Below are positions 1-8,625 of a stretch of 64,000 nucleotides of DNA, in pieces. Position numbers and translations under genes: made by a program. Under the pieces are notes generated by a model. It did not search any database and was not told where the DNA came from. It saw only the letters and a list, made by a program, of their open reading frames with translations. Location: the NCBI RefSeq assembly GCF_902499175.1, contig NZ_CABVQC010000035.1, forward strand, positions 25,232-89,231. Reading direction: 5' to 3'. Each line of letters opens with the position of its first letter. Positions within the stretch are counted from its first letter, which is position 1. Source of the stretch: Burkholderia aenigmatica (GTDB lineage: Bacteria > Pseudomonadota > Gammaproteobacteria > Burkholderiales > Burkholderiaceae).

Positions 1-558
1 GAGCCGGCGCGCGCCGGCCCGCACGAGCCGCTGCGCCGCATGGACGGCGCCCGCCGCGTTGTCGCTGACGACGATGTCCGCGCCCGGCAGGTTCGCCTCG
101 CGGTTGATCATCACGACCGGGATCCGGTGTTCGAGATACTGCTGTGCAACCGACAGCGGCGGCGACGCGGATGTCATCACGAGGCCCGCGATCCGGTAGC
201 TGAGCAACTGTTCGAGCGATTGCCGGACCTGGCGCGGATCTTCCGCGTTGGTCACGAGCGGCGTGAGCGCGCGCTGCCCGAGCGCGGCCATCAGGTCCGA
301 CAGCAGCCGCGCGCGGAACGGATTCTCGAACCCGGCCGTCACGACGCCGATCATGCTGCTGCGCTGCGTGATCATGTCGCGCGCGATCAGGTTGACCTGG
401 TAGCCGAGCGCGCGCGCGGCGACCATCACGCGCTCACGCGTCTGCGGCGCGATGCTTGCCGTCGGCGAGAACGCGCGCGACACCGCGGAACGCGAGACGC
501 CCGCGCGTGCCGCGACATCCGACGCCGTTACCCACGGTTTTCTTTCCTTGTCATTCAT
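1..558 (-). CDS. LacI-family transcriptional regulator (3' end cut by window edge)
   Basis: This is a DNA-binding sugar- or metabolite-responsive regulator of the LacI/GalR family. The gene runs off the left edge, so only its first 186 codons are present. ATG at 558 opens MNDKERKPWVTASDVAARAG, followed by VSRSAVSRAFS, the typical N-terminal LacI helix-turn-helix and hinge lead-in (residues about 10-60). A periplasmic-binding-protein-like domain then starts (SMIGVVTAGFENPF, residues about 80-95). It is divergent from the PI-PLC-like gene, whose proposed start lies only 6 bp away, so the two promoters must overlap the opposing coding regions. The ligand and targets cannot be read from this part. 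The family call is firm. Confidence 0.9.
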   Translation of the reverse strand, partial: MNDKERKPWVTASDVAARAGVSRSAVSRAFSPTASIAPQTRERVMVAARALGYQVNLIARDMITQRSSMIGVVTAGFENPFRARLLSDLMAALGQRALTPLVTNAEDPRQVRQSLEQLLSYRIAGLVMTSASPPLSVAQQYLEHRIPVVMINREANLPGADIVVSDNAAGAVHAAQRLVRAGARRL

Positions 559-564
559 CGATTC

Positions 565-1485
565 ATGATTCCTTCGAGCCACGATACGTGCACGCCGCCT
601 GCCGACTGGATGTCGGCGCTCGACGACGCGCGGCCGCTGCATACGCTGACCCTACCGGGCAGCCATGACACCTGTGCGTATACCGTCGACGATCCGCTCG
701 TGCGCACGCAGTGTGCGCCGCTCGATGCGCAGCTCGCGCAGGGCGTGCGGCTGCTCGACATCCGCTGCCGGCACGTGCGCGATGCGTTCGCGATTCACCA
801 CGGCGGCATCGCGCTCGGCATGACGTTCGACGACGTGCTGGTCACCTGTGCGCGTTTTCTCGATGCGCATCCGCGCGAATGCCTCGTGATGTCGGTGAAG
901 GACGAATGGCCGGCGCACGCGTGCACACGCAGTTTCGATGCGACGTTCGACGCGCATCGCGCGCGGCACCCGCGGCTGCGCTGGCATGCCGGCGGCCCGC
1001 TGCCGGCGCTCGGCGACGTGCGCGGCGCGATCGTGCTGCTGCGGCGCTTTCGCAGCAGCCGGCCGCTCGGCATCGACCTGACCGCGTGGCCCGACAACGC
1101 GACGTTCACGATCGATCATCCCGATGGTGCGTTCGTGATCCAGGACGAATATCGCGTGCCGGTGGCCGCGTCGATCGGCTGGAAGTGGCGTGCGATCGAC
1201 GCGTTGCTGACGGACCTGCCGTCGCCGGACAGCGGCCGCTGGGCGATCAACTTCTGCAGCGGGACCGGGATGGGTGCGAATCCGTCGGTGGTCGCACACG
1301 GCGACGGCAGGGTGCGAGGCATTCATGCGCGGCTGGCCGAACGGTTGCGCGTGCAGCGCGGCCCGTACGGCGCGATGCTGCTCGACTTCTGCGATGACGA
1401 CGACTGGGCGCTGGTGCGCGCGCTGATCGCGTGCAACGACCAGGCACCGTCGCCGGGCGTCTGGCGCAAGACGTTTCGCTGTTAG
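565..1485 (+). CDS. PI-PLC X-domain-like phosphodiesterase
   Basis: A 306-aa protein of the phosphatidylinositol-specific phospholipase C-like TIM-barrel superfamily. Family hallmarks are visible: LPGSHDT with His34, DIR with Asp65 and Arg67, IHHGG with His79, and a later SVKDEW Lys strand. These match the His/His/Asp/Arg catalytic set known from Bacillus PI-PLC. Known bacterial PI-PLCs cleave PI or GPI lipids to an inositol cyclic phosphate and are secreted. Here no signal peptide is seen from ATG 565, so it would be cytosolic unless the start is wrong. An alternative start is the ATG at 610. The open frame continues upstream, but that stretch is antisense to lacI. The 3' end overlaps the convergent hydrolase by 4 bp. 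Substrate unknown. Confidence 0.8.
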   Translation: MIPSSHDTCTPPADWMSALDDARPLHTLTLPGSHDTCAYTVDDPLVRTQCAPLDAQLAQGVRLLDIRCRHVRDAFAIHHGGIALGMTFDDVLVTCARFLDAHPRECLVMSVKDEWPAHACTRSFDATFDAHRARHPRLRWHAGGPLPALGDVRGAIVLLRRFRSSRPLGIDLTAWPDNATFTIDHPDGAFVIQDEYRVPVAASIGWKWRAIDALLTDLPSPDSGRWAINFCSGTGMGANPSVVAHGDGRVRGIHARLAERLRVQRGPYGAMLLDFCDDDDWALVRALIACNDQAPSPGVWRKTFRC

Positions 1486-2438
1486 CGGAGATTCGCGCTG
1501 AAGAACGCGAGCGCCTTCGTGTCGAGCGATTCGTGGAATGCCGCGCGATCGAATCCCTTCGCATCGGTACAGACTTCGGGCGAGATGTGCGCCAGTTGTT
1601 CGGAGCAAGGCGCGAGAAACGCGAAGTGCGCGGAGTTTGGCACGACGTGGAATTCCGGCCGTTTCGGCAACATATCGGCCAGCGCCGGGATCGTTTCCGG
1701 CTCGACGCCGTCGCCGCCCGCTTCGGACCCCCAGAGCTGGATCGGCGCGTGCACGTCCTTCAGCGTATCGGCGGTCGGGAATTCGTTCATCGGGTCGGCG
1801 ATCACGTAGGCCTTGATCCGCGGATCGTGTGTCAGCGGCTGGCGTGGCACGTCGCGGTCGCGGATCTGCTTGCAGATCAGCCAGGTCGGATCCGGGCAGG
1901 CCACGTGCGCGTGCACGAAATCCGGATTGGCGCCGGCCAGCACGAGGCCCGTATAGCCGCCGCGCGAGAAACCGAAGAAGCCGATCCGCGCCGGATCGAT
2001 ATGCGCGGCGTCGGGCCCGTTGGCCAGCATGTAGTCGACGAGACGCTTGATGTCATCCGGGCGCTCGGCCAGCTCCCGCAGGTCGGCCGCATGGCTGATA
2101 TCCGTGTGCGTGTCGCCGGGATGGTTGATCGCCGCGACGACGTAGCCCGCGTCGGCGAGCGTTTCGGCGAGATCGTGATGCCCGAAGTAGGTACCGGCAT
2201 GGCCGTGCGAGATCACGACGAGCGGCAACTTGTCGCCGACGGTCGGGCAGTTGCGTTGCCCTTTCAACAGGAATGGGCCGATCGTGAGCGGTTGTGCGGG
2301 TGTCGCGCAGGGCGTCCAGATGGCCGCGCGCAGCTCCGGGCCGGCCGCGTCGGCCGGAATGCTGGCGAACTTGACGCCGGCTGCGTGCGCGACCGTGGCG
2401 GACAGGCAGAGCAGGGCAGCCGAAAGCCAGGTTTTCAT
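1482..2438 (-). CDS. Secreted alpha/beta hydrolase, dienelactone-hydrolase-like
   Basis: A 318-aa hydrolase with an N-terminal signal peptide (MKTWLSAALLCLSATVAHA, cleavage after AHA, then AGVKF), so it is probably periplasmic. The nucleophile elbow is GFSRGG near the middle, with a conserved NHPGDTH loop before it and a C-terminal NSAHFAF segment supplying the likely catalytic His. The architecture matches the 'predicted dienelactone hydrolase' group of lipase/esterase-like proteins. These are rarely characterised and act on esters or lactones. ATG 2438 was chosen because the signal peptide starts there, although the open frame reaches further upstream. It lies downstream of the LysE exporter on the same strand with a 56-bp gap, so co-transcription is possible. 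Confidence 0.82.
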   Translation of the reverse strand: MKTWLSAALLCLSATVAHAAGVKFASIPADAAGPELRAAIWTPCATPAQPLTIGPFLLKGQRNCPTVGDKLPLVVISHGHAGTYFGHHDLAETLADAGYVVAAINHPGDTHTDISHAADLRELAERPDDIKRLVDYMLANGPDAAHIDPARIGFFGFSRGGYTGLVLAGANPDFVHAHVACPDPTWLICKQIRDRDVPRQPLTHDPRIKAYVIADPMNEFPTADTLKDVHAPIQLWGSEAGGDGVEPETIPALADMLPKRPEFHVVPNSAHFAFLAPCSEQLAHISPEVCTDAKGFDRAAFHESLDTKALAFFSANLR

Positions 2439-2494
2439 GTCGATTCCCGGGGCAATGGAGGAGGCGCGGCGCGACGTGCGCCGGACAGATGCGC

Positions 2495-3106
2495 TCAGCG
2501 CGTCGCGATCGCCACTGCCGCACCGGCCATCGCGGTCGCGCTCGTGCGGTTGGCGATCCGCTTCGCGCGCGCCGACGTCAGGAAAGTCCGTGCGCGCGAT
2601 GCAAGCAGCGACCAGAAGCAGTCGGCCAGGATCAGGACCGCGAGCATCGTGCCGACCAGTTCGGCCCATGCGGTCACGCCGACGTGCGCGAGATCGACGA
2701 TGGTCGGCAGCAGCGCGAGATAGAAAACGGCGATCTTCGGATTGCCGAGCGTCACGGCCATGCCCGCGACGAACATGCGCCACGGCGACTGGCCGCGCGG
2801 CAGGTCGTCGGCGCCGGTCTCGGTCGGTGCGGTCCACATCTTCCATGCGAGGAACAGCAGGTACGCGACGCCGAGCAGCTTCAGTACGATCAGGCCCGTC
2901 TCGAACGTGCGGGCGAACGCGGACAGCCCCGCGACCGCGAGCGTGAGCCACAGCGCTTCGCCGAGCCACATGGCCGCCAGGAACGGCAGCACGTCCCGCA
3001 CGCCGTTCGTCAACACGCGCGCGACCAGCGCGGCGACGCTCGGCCCGGGCGTGCCGGCGGTGACGAGCAGGGTGACAGCGAAGACGGCGAGCGCGGACAG
3101 CGTCAT
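2495..3106 (-). CDS. LysE/RhtB-family amino-acid exporter
   Basis: A 203-aa inner-membrane protein of the LysE/RhtB exporter family, which expels amino acids or their derivatives using the proton gradient. It has the signature TPGPSVAALVARVLTNGVR near residues 18-36, about six hydrophobic segments, and the family's second conserved stretch around GMAVTLGNPKIAVFYLALLP (about 115-134). The length is typical. The substrate cannot be assigned; homologues carry lysine, homoserine, threonine, leucine or cysteine. It is divergent from the GNAT gene across an 86-bp gap, so the two may share a control region. Confidence 0.9.
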   Translation of the reverse strand: MTLSALAVFAVTLLVTAGTPGPSVAALVARVLTNGVRDVLPFLAAMWLGEALWLTLAVAGLSAFARTFETGLIVLKLLGVAYLLFLAWKMWTAPTETGADDLPRGQSPWRMFVAGMAVTLGNPKIAVFYLALLPTIVDLAHVGVTAWAELVGTMLAVLILADCFWSLLASRARTFLTSARAKRIANRTSATAMAGAAVAIATR

Positions 3107-3192
3107 GACGGACCTCGTGGGCGGGCGTTCGAAACGTATGAAGTTTCGATTATAGTGACGGCCGTTCCAGACTGTCTGCCTGAGTTGCCGTC

Positions 3193-3720
3193 ATGACTGC
3201 ATCGATCCTGATCCGTCCCGCCACGCGGGAAGACGCGGCCGCGATGGCCGCCGTCGAAGTGGCTGCCGCGCAGCGGTTTCGCGAAATCGGCATGACCCAC
3301 ATCGCGGAAGCCGAGCCGACCGATACGGCCGCCGTGCTCGTGCGCATCGATGGCGGCCGGGCTTATGTGGCGGTCGATGCGCACGGCGCGTGCGTCGGGT
3401 TTGCGTTCTACCGGCTGCTGGATGCGCAGCGGCTTTATCTGGAAGAACTGGATGTCGCGCCGTCGCATGCCGGACAGCGGATCGGCGCGCGGCTGATCGA
3501 ACAGGTGATGGCGCGCGCGGCGCAGGACGGCATCGCGGAGGTCGTGCTGTCGACGTTTCGCGAGGCGCCGTGGAATGCGCCGTACTACGCGCGCCTGGGT
3601 TTCGAGGTGCTCGACGACGCGATGCTCGACGATATGCTGCGTACCATTCGCGCGTATCACGTGTCGCTCGGGCTCGACGAGACACAGCGCGTATTCATGC
3701 GGTTGCGCGTTTCGGGCTGA
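3193..3720 (+). CDS. GNAT-family N-acetyltransferase
   Basis: A 175-aa acetyl-CoA-dependent acyltransferase of the GNAT fold. The acetyl-CoA-binding motif A is visible as LDVAPSHAGQRIGARLIEQV (about residues 93-112; Q/R-x-x-G-x-G/A pattern), followed by the motif B region PYYARLGFEVLDD. The N-terminal half (ILIRPATREDAAAMAAVE) is the usual beta1-alpha1 substrate-side segment. The acceptor (a small amine, amino acid or protein) is not evident. It is divergent from the LysE exporter. A GNAT next to an exporter is a common detoxification pairing, but that role is inference. It converges with the downstream LysR gene with a 44-bp gap. Confidence 0.88.
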   Translation: MTASILIRPATREDAAAMAAVEVAAAQRFREIGMTHIAEAEPTDTAAVLVRIDGGRAYVAVDAHGACVGFAFYRLLDAQRLYLEELDVAPSHAGQRIGARLIEQVMARAAQDGIAEVVLSTFREAPWNAPYYARLGFEVLDDAMLDDMLRTIRAYHVSLGLDETQRVFMRLRVSG

Positions 3721-3764
3721 GCAGGCCCGGCGAGCCATGGTGTCGGCTGCAGCCCGATTCGTTG

Positions 3765-4682
3765 TCAGCGCAATGCGTCGCTCCCGGTCAACGGCAGCGA
3801 CGCGAACGCGGCTTCCACGTGCGCCAGAAAGTCCGAAGCGGGCCGCGTCAGTTGCAGCCCCGGCGGCGTAAGCCGGTACAACTGCAGCGGTGGCGGCGAC
3901 AACGGTAGCGGCAGCGGCGTCAGCTTCTGGCCGAACACGGTTTCCGCGAGCGAGAGCCGGGTCCACGAGAAAATCGCATCGTTGGTCATCATCAGGCTGT
4001 AGAACAGCGCATACGACGTGCAGCGCGTGATGCAGCGCGGCGGGGGCAGGCCCGCGTGCGCATGCAGGTCACGGATGTACGTGGGGAAGTTGTCGCTTGC
4101 GTCGGCGTGGATCCATTCCGCGTCGCGCAGCGCCTCGAGCGATGTCGCGCCGGCGAAGCGCCCGTTCTCGCGAGTGACGAATGCGGTGTCGAACGTGCGG
4201 ATCGCCTTGATGTCGACCGACTCGGCAATGGGGCCCGTGACGGCGACGAAGGCGAGATCGAGCGTGCGATTGCGCAACTGTTCCGAGAGCAGGTTGAACG
4301 TCAGTTCACGCAGTTCGCACTCGACGTTCGGCCAGTGGCGGCGGAACGCGGCGTAGGCCTCGGCAAAGCCCGTCACCGCGACGATCGGCGTGAAACCGAT
4401 CACGAGCCGTCCGTCCCGCAGCCCCTTCATGTGCGCCATGTCCTCGCTCGCCCGTTCGAGCTCGCGCACGACGGCCTGGGCGCGCCCCAGCAGCGCGTCG
4501 CCTTCCGGCGTCGGCGCGACGCCCCACGGCTTGCGCTCGAGGAGCGGTACGCCGAATTCGTTCTCCAGTTCCTGGATCGCCTTGCTGATGGCCGGCTGCG
4601 TGACGTGCAGGGTCCGGGCCGCGGCCTTGATGCTGCCGGCCGTCGTGACCGCGACGAGCGCGCGCAATTGATGAATTTTCAT
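3765..4682 (-). CDS. LysR-type regulator of the M20 hydrolase-porin-MFS module
   Basis: A 305-aa LysR-type transcriptional regulator. The N-terminal winged HTH is clear: MKIHQLRALVAVTTAGSIKA, then TLHVTQPAISKAIQELENEF. A periplasmic-binding-like effector domain with RDGRLVIGFTPIVAVTG follows from about residue 90. ATG 4682 starts the canonical MKIHQLRAL; codons upstream of it in the open frame are non-coding leader. It is divergent from the M20 amidohydrolase, and an inverted repeat sits directly against its start codon. That arrangement usually means the regulator controls both itself and the divergent operon. Its inducer would then be the M20 substrate or product. The regulatory target is inferred from position. 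Confidence 0.92.
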   Translation of the reverse strand: MKIHQLRALVAVTTAGSIKAAARTLHVTQPAISKAIQELENEFGVPLLERKPWGVAPTPEGDALLGRAQAVVRELERASEDMAHMKGLRDGRLVIGFTPIVAVTGFAEAYAAFRRHWPNVECELRELTFNLLSEQLRNRTLDLAFVAVTGPIAESVDIKAIRTFDTAFVTRENGRFAGATSLEALRDAEWIHADASDNFPTYIRDLHAHAGLPPPRCITRCTSYALFYSLMMTNDAIFSWTRLSLAETVFGQKLTPLPLPLSPPPLQLYRLTPPGLQLTRPASDFLAHVEAAFASLPLTGSDALR

Positions 4683-4716
4683 GATGCGGAAGATATTACC
4701 AAAAGTTATCCGCATC
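4683..4716. promoter_or_regulatory. Candidate LysR operator (inverted repeat)
   Basis: GATGCGGA at 4683-4690 and TCCGCATC at 4709-4716 form a perfect 8-bp inverted repeat around an 18-bp AT-richer spacer. It abuts the lysR start codon and lies 84 bp upstream of the M20 start. The layout fits LysR autoregulation with activation of the divergent operon. Confidence 0.5.
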
Positions 4717-4800
4717 AAAATTCGTGAGTTTTTTGACCCGAAACGCGTCTCTATGCTTGGCCGAGACGGTCGCGACGCGGCCGATTCCACGGAGCCATTC

Positions 4801-5988
4801 ATGACGCAGAACCTTGCTCACGTACTCGCGGCAATTCGCGAGTCGGAGCCCCGATTCGTGGCGATCCGCCACGACATCCACGCCCATCCCGAACTCGGTT
4901 TCGCCGAGACCCGCACCGCGCAGCTCGTCGCCGAACAGCTCGCCGCATGGGGGTACGACGTGACGACGGGCGTGGGCGGCACGGGTGTCGTCGGCCAATT
5001 GCGGCGCGGCGCGTCGGCGCGCACGCTCGGCCTGCGCGCCGACATGGACGCGCTGCCGATCGAGGAGGCGACGGGGCTGCCGTATGCGAGCACGGTGGCG
5101 CGCACGATGCACGCGTGCGGACACGACGGCCATACGGCGATCCTGCTGGCCGCCGCTCACTATCTCGCTGAACAGGGCCGGTTCGACGGCGCGCTCAACG
5201 TGATTTTCCAGCCGGCCGAGGAAGGGCTCGGTGGCGCAAAGCGGATGATCGACGACGGCCTGTTCGAACGTTTCCCCTGTGAACGCGTGTATGCGCTGCA
5301 CAACGCGCCGGGCGTGCCGGTCGGCCATTTCGCGCTGCGCTACGGGCCGATGATGGCCTCGTCCGATTCGGTGACGATCACCGTGACGGGCAAAGGCGGG
5401 CACGGCGCGATGCCGCAACTCGCGAGCGATCCGATCGTCGCGGGCGCGCAAATCGTGACCGCGCTGCAATCGATCGTCTCCCGCAACGTCGATCCGCTGA
5501 AACCGGCCGTCGTGACCGTCGGCACGTTCCATGCGGGCACCGCGCCGAACGTGATTCCGGAAACCGCGACGCTGCAGTTGTCGGTGCGTGCGCTCGATGC
5601 GGCGACGCGCGACGAAATCGAGGCGCGGATCCGCCGGATCGTCGACGCGCAGGCGCAAGCGTTCGGGATGACCGCGCAGATCGAATACCAGTCGATCTCG
5701 CGCGTCGTGGACAACGACCATGCGGCGTCGGATCTCGCGGTCGAGACGATCTCGGCGCTGGCTGGCGAGGGCGCGCTCATGCTGTTGCCCGACGGCGTGA
5801 TGGGCAGCGAGGATTTCTCGTGGATGACCGAATGCGTACCGGGCTGCTACGTGCTGATCGGTAACGGCGTCGATTCCCGGGGCGGGTGTTCGGTGCACAA
5901 CCCGGGTTACGACTTCAACGACACCGCGTTGAGCTGGGGGGCGGCCTATTTCGCCGGTATCGCCGAACGCTTCCTGAAGGCGGGCTGA
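4801..5988 (+). CDS. M20-family amidohydrolase (hippurate hydrolase-like)
   Basis: A 395-aa metal-dependent amidohydrolase of the M20D type, which cleaves N-acyl amino acids such as hippurate or auxin conjugates to a carboxylate and an amino acid. Metal-binding residues are visible: Cys106 and His108 in MHACGHDGHTA, the Glu140-Glu141 pair in FQPAEEG, and a late His in CSVHNPGYDFND. DMDALP (from residue 81) is the usual upstream motif. No signal peptide, so cytosolic. ATG 4801 was picked because the family's conserved region (RHDIHAHPELGF) begins 22 residues on. It heads an apparent operon with a porin (60-bp gap) and an MFS carrier. The three together suggest uptake and hydrolysis of an N-acylated compound, identity unknown. 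Confidence 0.9.
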   Translation: MTQNLAHVLAAIRESEPRFVAIRHDIHAHPELGFAETRTAQLVAEQLAAWGYDVTTGVGGTGVVGQLRRGASARTLGLRADMDALPIEEATGLPYASTVARTMHACGHDGHTAILLAAAHYLAEQGRFDGALNVIFQPAEEGLGGAKRMIDDGLFERFPCERVYALHNAPGVPVGHFALRYGPMMASSDSVTITVTGKGGHGAMPQLASDPIVAGAQIVTALQSIVSRNVDPLKPAVVTVGTFHAGTAPNVIPETATLQLSVRALDAATRDEIEARIRRIVDAQAQAFGMTAQIEYQSISRVVDNDHAASDLAVETISALAGEGALMLLPDGVMGSEDFSWMTECVPGCYVLIGNGVDSRGGCSVHNPGYDFNDTALSWGAAYFAGIAERFLKAG

Positions 5989-6048
5989 CGACGGCGCACA
6001 GGAGACGCGCCGGCCGGAGATGGATCGAATTGACAATAAGGATAGCGA

Positions 6049-7221
6049 ATGAAGAAGCGATTTGCATTTGGCGTGGCCTGTCTCGCGCTCGGCGCAGGCA
6101 ACGCGCGTGCCGTGCCCTATCAGGACGTGTTGCTGGCGGCGGTGCCCGAGTACAACGGTCGACTGACGGAGGGTGTCGCGTTGTACGGCTCGGTCGACAT
6201 GGGGATCAACTACCAGACGGTCGGCGGCCATTCGCTGTGGCAGACGCAGAGCGGCGGCGAGTGGACCTCCAAATTCGGCTTCTTCGGCCGTGAGAACCTT
6301 GGTGGCGGCTGGCGCGCCGAGTTCAACCTCGAAAGCGGGTTTCTCGCGAACAACGGCGCGCAGCAGGACAAGCAGTCGACTTACAACCGGCAGTCTTGGG
6401 TCGGCCTGACGTCGGACAGCTACGGGCGGCTGCGTCTCGGCAAGCAGATCGGCACGGCGCTGCCGCTGTTCATCGACGTGTTCGGCACGGTGGGCACGAA
6501 CTCGGTCTATACGTGGCTGGGCGCGGCAGCCGTGCAGACGAGCCGCGGCGTCGGCTACAACTCGGACCTCGGGCCAGGGGCGACGCAATTGCCGGCGCGC
6601 GTCGACAACGCCATCACGTACCGTACGCCGATCGTCGCGGGCACCACGTCGCTGATGCTGATGTATGCGCCGAGCAACGTGGCCGGGCGCGCGCCCACGG
6701 CGTCCGCGCAAGGCGCGCTGCTGCAGTGGTACAACGGCTCGACCTATCTGGCCGCGAGCTACAACCAGGTGTGGGGCGTCAACGGGGCAAGCACCGTGCG
6801 CAACGACCTGTACGGGCTCGGTGCTGTTTATGACACGGGGCGGATCGTGCTGTCCGCATCGTTCAACCAGTACGCGCCGAAGCTGGCCGGCGACGGCATC
6901 GCGCGCGTCTACACGGTCGGCGCGATCGTGCCGTTCGGCGTCAATGCGATTCGCGCGTCGGTCGTCTATCGCGATACGTCGGGCGTACGCGACGCGGCCG
7001 GCCAGCCGGCCAAGGACTCGGCGCTCGGCGCGATGCTCGGCTACGACTACCTGCTGTCGAAACGCACGGGCCTCTATGCGCGCGCCGGGTTCATCCGCAA
7101 CTACGGCATCTCGACCGTGTTGCTGAACGGCAACCCGCTGCCGACCGAACCGGGCGGCACCGCACCGCGCACCGGGACGACACCCGTGACGCTGTCGCTC
7201 GGTATGTACCACAACTTCTGA
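6049..7221 (+). CDS. Gram-negative general porin (Burkholderia type)
   Basis: A 390-aa outer-membrane porin with an N-terminal signal peptide (MKKRFAFGVACLALGAGNARA). The first barrel strand is VALYGSVDMGINYQ, followed by the family phrase SKFGFFGRENLGGGWRAEFNLESGF and SWVGL..YGRLRLGKQ. It ends in the C-terminal Phe signature (SLGMYHNF) that the BAM machinery recognises. The size is typical for the 16-stranded trimeric porins of beta-proteobacteria. It lies between the M20 hydrolase and an MFS transporter, so it probably opens the outer membrane to the same substrate. A residue of low-homology sequence (VPYQDVLLAAVPEYNGRLTE) between signal peptide and strand 1 is longer than usual. Confidence 0.92.
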   Translation: MKKRFAFGVACLALGAGNARAVPYQDVLLAAVPEYNGRLTEGVALYGSVDMGINYQTVGGHSLWQTQSGGEWTSKFGFFGRENLGGGWRAEFNLESGFLANNGAQQDKQSTYNRQSWVGLTSDSYGRLRLGKQIGTALPLFIDVFGTVGTNSVYTWLGAAAVQTSRGVGYNSDLGPGATQLPARVDNAITYRTPIVAGTTSLMLMYAPSNVAGRAPTASAQGALLQWYNGSTYLAASYNQVWGVNGASTVRNDLYGLGAVYDTGRIVLSASFNQYAPKLAGDGIARVYTVGAIVPFGVNAIRASVVYRDTSGVRDAAGQPAKDSALGAMLGYDYLLSKRTGLYARAGFIRNYGISTVLLNGNPLPTEPGGTAPRTGTTPVTLSLGMYHNF

Positions 7222-7235
7222 ACGGGAATTTTCCG

Positions 7236-8528
7236 ATGCATACCCTGAATCGCACGGCCGCCGCGCCGGTCGATGCCGCGCCGCGCGTGACGCGCCGCAC
7301 GGTCGTTGCGGCCGCACTCGGCAACGGGCTCGAATTCTTCGACTTCACCGTCTACAGTTTCTTCGCCGCACTGATCGGCAAGCTGTTCTTTCCCGCGTCG
7401 AGCGACGTAGGCGCGCTGATGCTGTCGCTCGCGACGTTCGGTGTCGGCTTCGTCGCGCGGCCGCTCGGCAGCGTCGCGATCGGCGCCTATGCGGACCGTG
7501 CCGGGCGCAAGCCTGCACTCGTGCTGACGGTCGCATTGATGGCGCTCGGCACCGGGATCATCGGCTTCGCGCCGACCTATGCGCAGATCGGCATCGCCGC
7601 GCCGCTGCTGATCGTCATCGGGCGCTTGCTGCAGGGCTTTTCGGCGGGGGGCGAAGTCGGCGCCGCGACGACCCTGCTGATGGAGTCGGGCGACACCGGC
7701 CGGCGCGGCGAGCGGGTGAGCTGGCAGATGGCGAGCCAGGGCGGCGCGACGCTGGTCGGCGCGTTCGTCGCGCTGACGCTGTCGCGCGCACTGTCGCCCG
7801 AGGCGCTGCACGCGTGGGGATGGCGCGTACCGTTCGTGCTCGGTCTGCTGATCGGCCCGGTCGGCTTCTATCTGCGGCGTCACCTCGACGATACGCTGCC
7901 GCACGCGGCGGCCGGCGCACCGCGCGAGCGTGCGCGCATTCCGTGGCGGCAGGTCGTGGCCGGCACGCTGCTCGTGATCGGCGGCACGTCGACCACCTAT
8001 ACGATCGTGTTTTTCCTGCCGTCGTTCCTGACGCTGACCGTCGGCATGCCGGCGTCGGTATCGCTGCTGTCGGGTTGCGCGGCGGGTGCCGTGCTGTTGA
8101 TCGGTTCGCCGTTCGCGGGGCGGCTCGCGGATCGCGTGCGTCGTCGCAAGCGGCTGGTGGGCGTGACGTGCGTCGCGTCGGCCGTGCTCGTGCTGCCGGC
8201 GTTTTACGCGATGAGCGTGTGGCCGTCGGTGGTTACCGCGGTCGCGGTCGTGATCGTGCTGATCGGCTTGATGACGCTGTCGAGTCCCGCCGGTTTCGTG
8301 ATGATTCTCGATGCATTCCGGCCCGAAGTGCGGGCGATGTCGCTTGGGATGATCTATGCGCTCGGCGTGACGATTTTCGGCGGGTTCGCACAACTGATCG
8401 TCGGTGCGATGTGGCGCGCGACCGGCAGTTTTTACGCGCCTGCGTGGTATGTGCTGGGATGCAGCGCGGCGAGCCTGGTCGGTCTGGCGTTGTTCGTGGA
8501 CGCGCCCGCCGTGGACGGCAGGCGGTGA
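7236..8528 (+). CDS. MFS transporter, MHS (metabolite:H+ symporter) type
   Basis: A 430-aa 12-TM major facilitator. The MHS-subfamily opening is visible: AAALGNGLEFFDFTVYSFFA (residues about 29-48). The loop 2-3 signature follows (ADRAGRKPAL), then RLLQGFSAGGEVGAA in TM4/5, all typical of citrate, alpha-ketoglutarate, shikimate or proline/betaine symporters. It starts 14 bp after the porin stop and completes the three-gene module of M20 hydrolase, porin and carrier. The likely role is inner-membrane uptake of the hydrolase substrate by proton symport. The substrate itself is not determinable from sequence. Confidence 0.9.
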   Translation: MHTLNRTAAAPVDAAPRVTRRTVVAAALGNGLEFFDFTVYSFFAALIGKLFFPASSDVGALMLSLATFGVGFVARPLGSVAIGAYADRAGRKPALVLTVALMALGTGIIGFAPTYAQIGIAAPLLIVIGRLLQGFSAGGEVGAATTLLMESGDTGRRGERVSWQMASQGGATLVGAFVALTLSRALSPEALHAWGWRVPFVLGLLIGPVGFYLRRHLDDTLPHAAAGAPRERARIPWRQVVAGTLLVIGGTSTTYTIVFFLPSFLTLTVGMPASVSLLSGCAAGAVLLIGSPFAGRLADRVRRRKRLVGVTCVASAVLVLPAFYAMSVWPSVVTAVAVVIVLIGLMTLSSPAGFVMILDAFRPEVRAMSLGMIYALGVTIFGGFAQLIVGAMWRATGSFYAPAWYVLGCSAASLVGLALFVDAPAVDGRR

Positions 8529-8570
8529 GCGGGAAGGGCGAATGCGTTGCATGCTCGCCCGGTGGGGTGC

Positions 8571-8607
8571 GCGACGAGCGGACGGGCGAGGCCGGTCCGT
8601 TCGTCGC
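8571..8607. terminator. Hairpin between convergent MFS and OYE genes
   Basis: GCGACGAGCGGAC (8571-8583) pairs with GTCCGTTCGTCGC (8595-8607): a 13-bp stem with one G-U wobble and an 11-nt loop, lying between two convergent stop codons. It lacks a clear U tract but is well placed as a bidirectional terminator. Confidence 0.5.
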
Positions 8608-8625
8608 ACGTGGCCTGCGGTGCGA

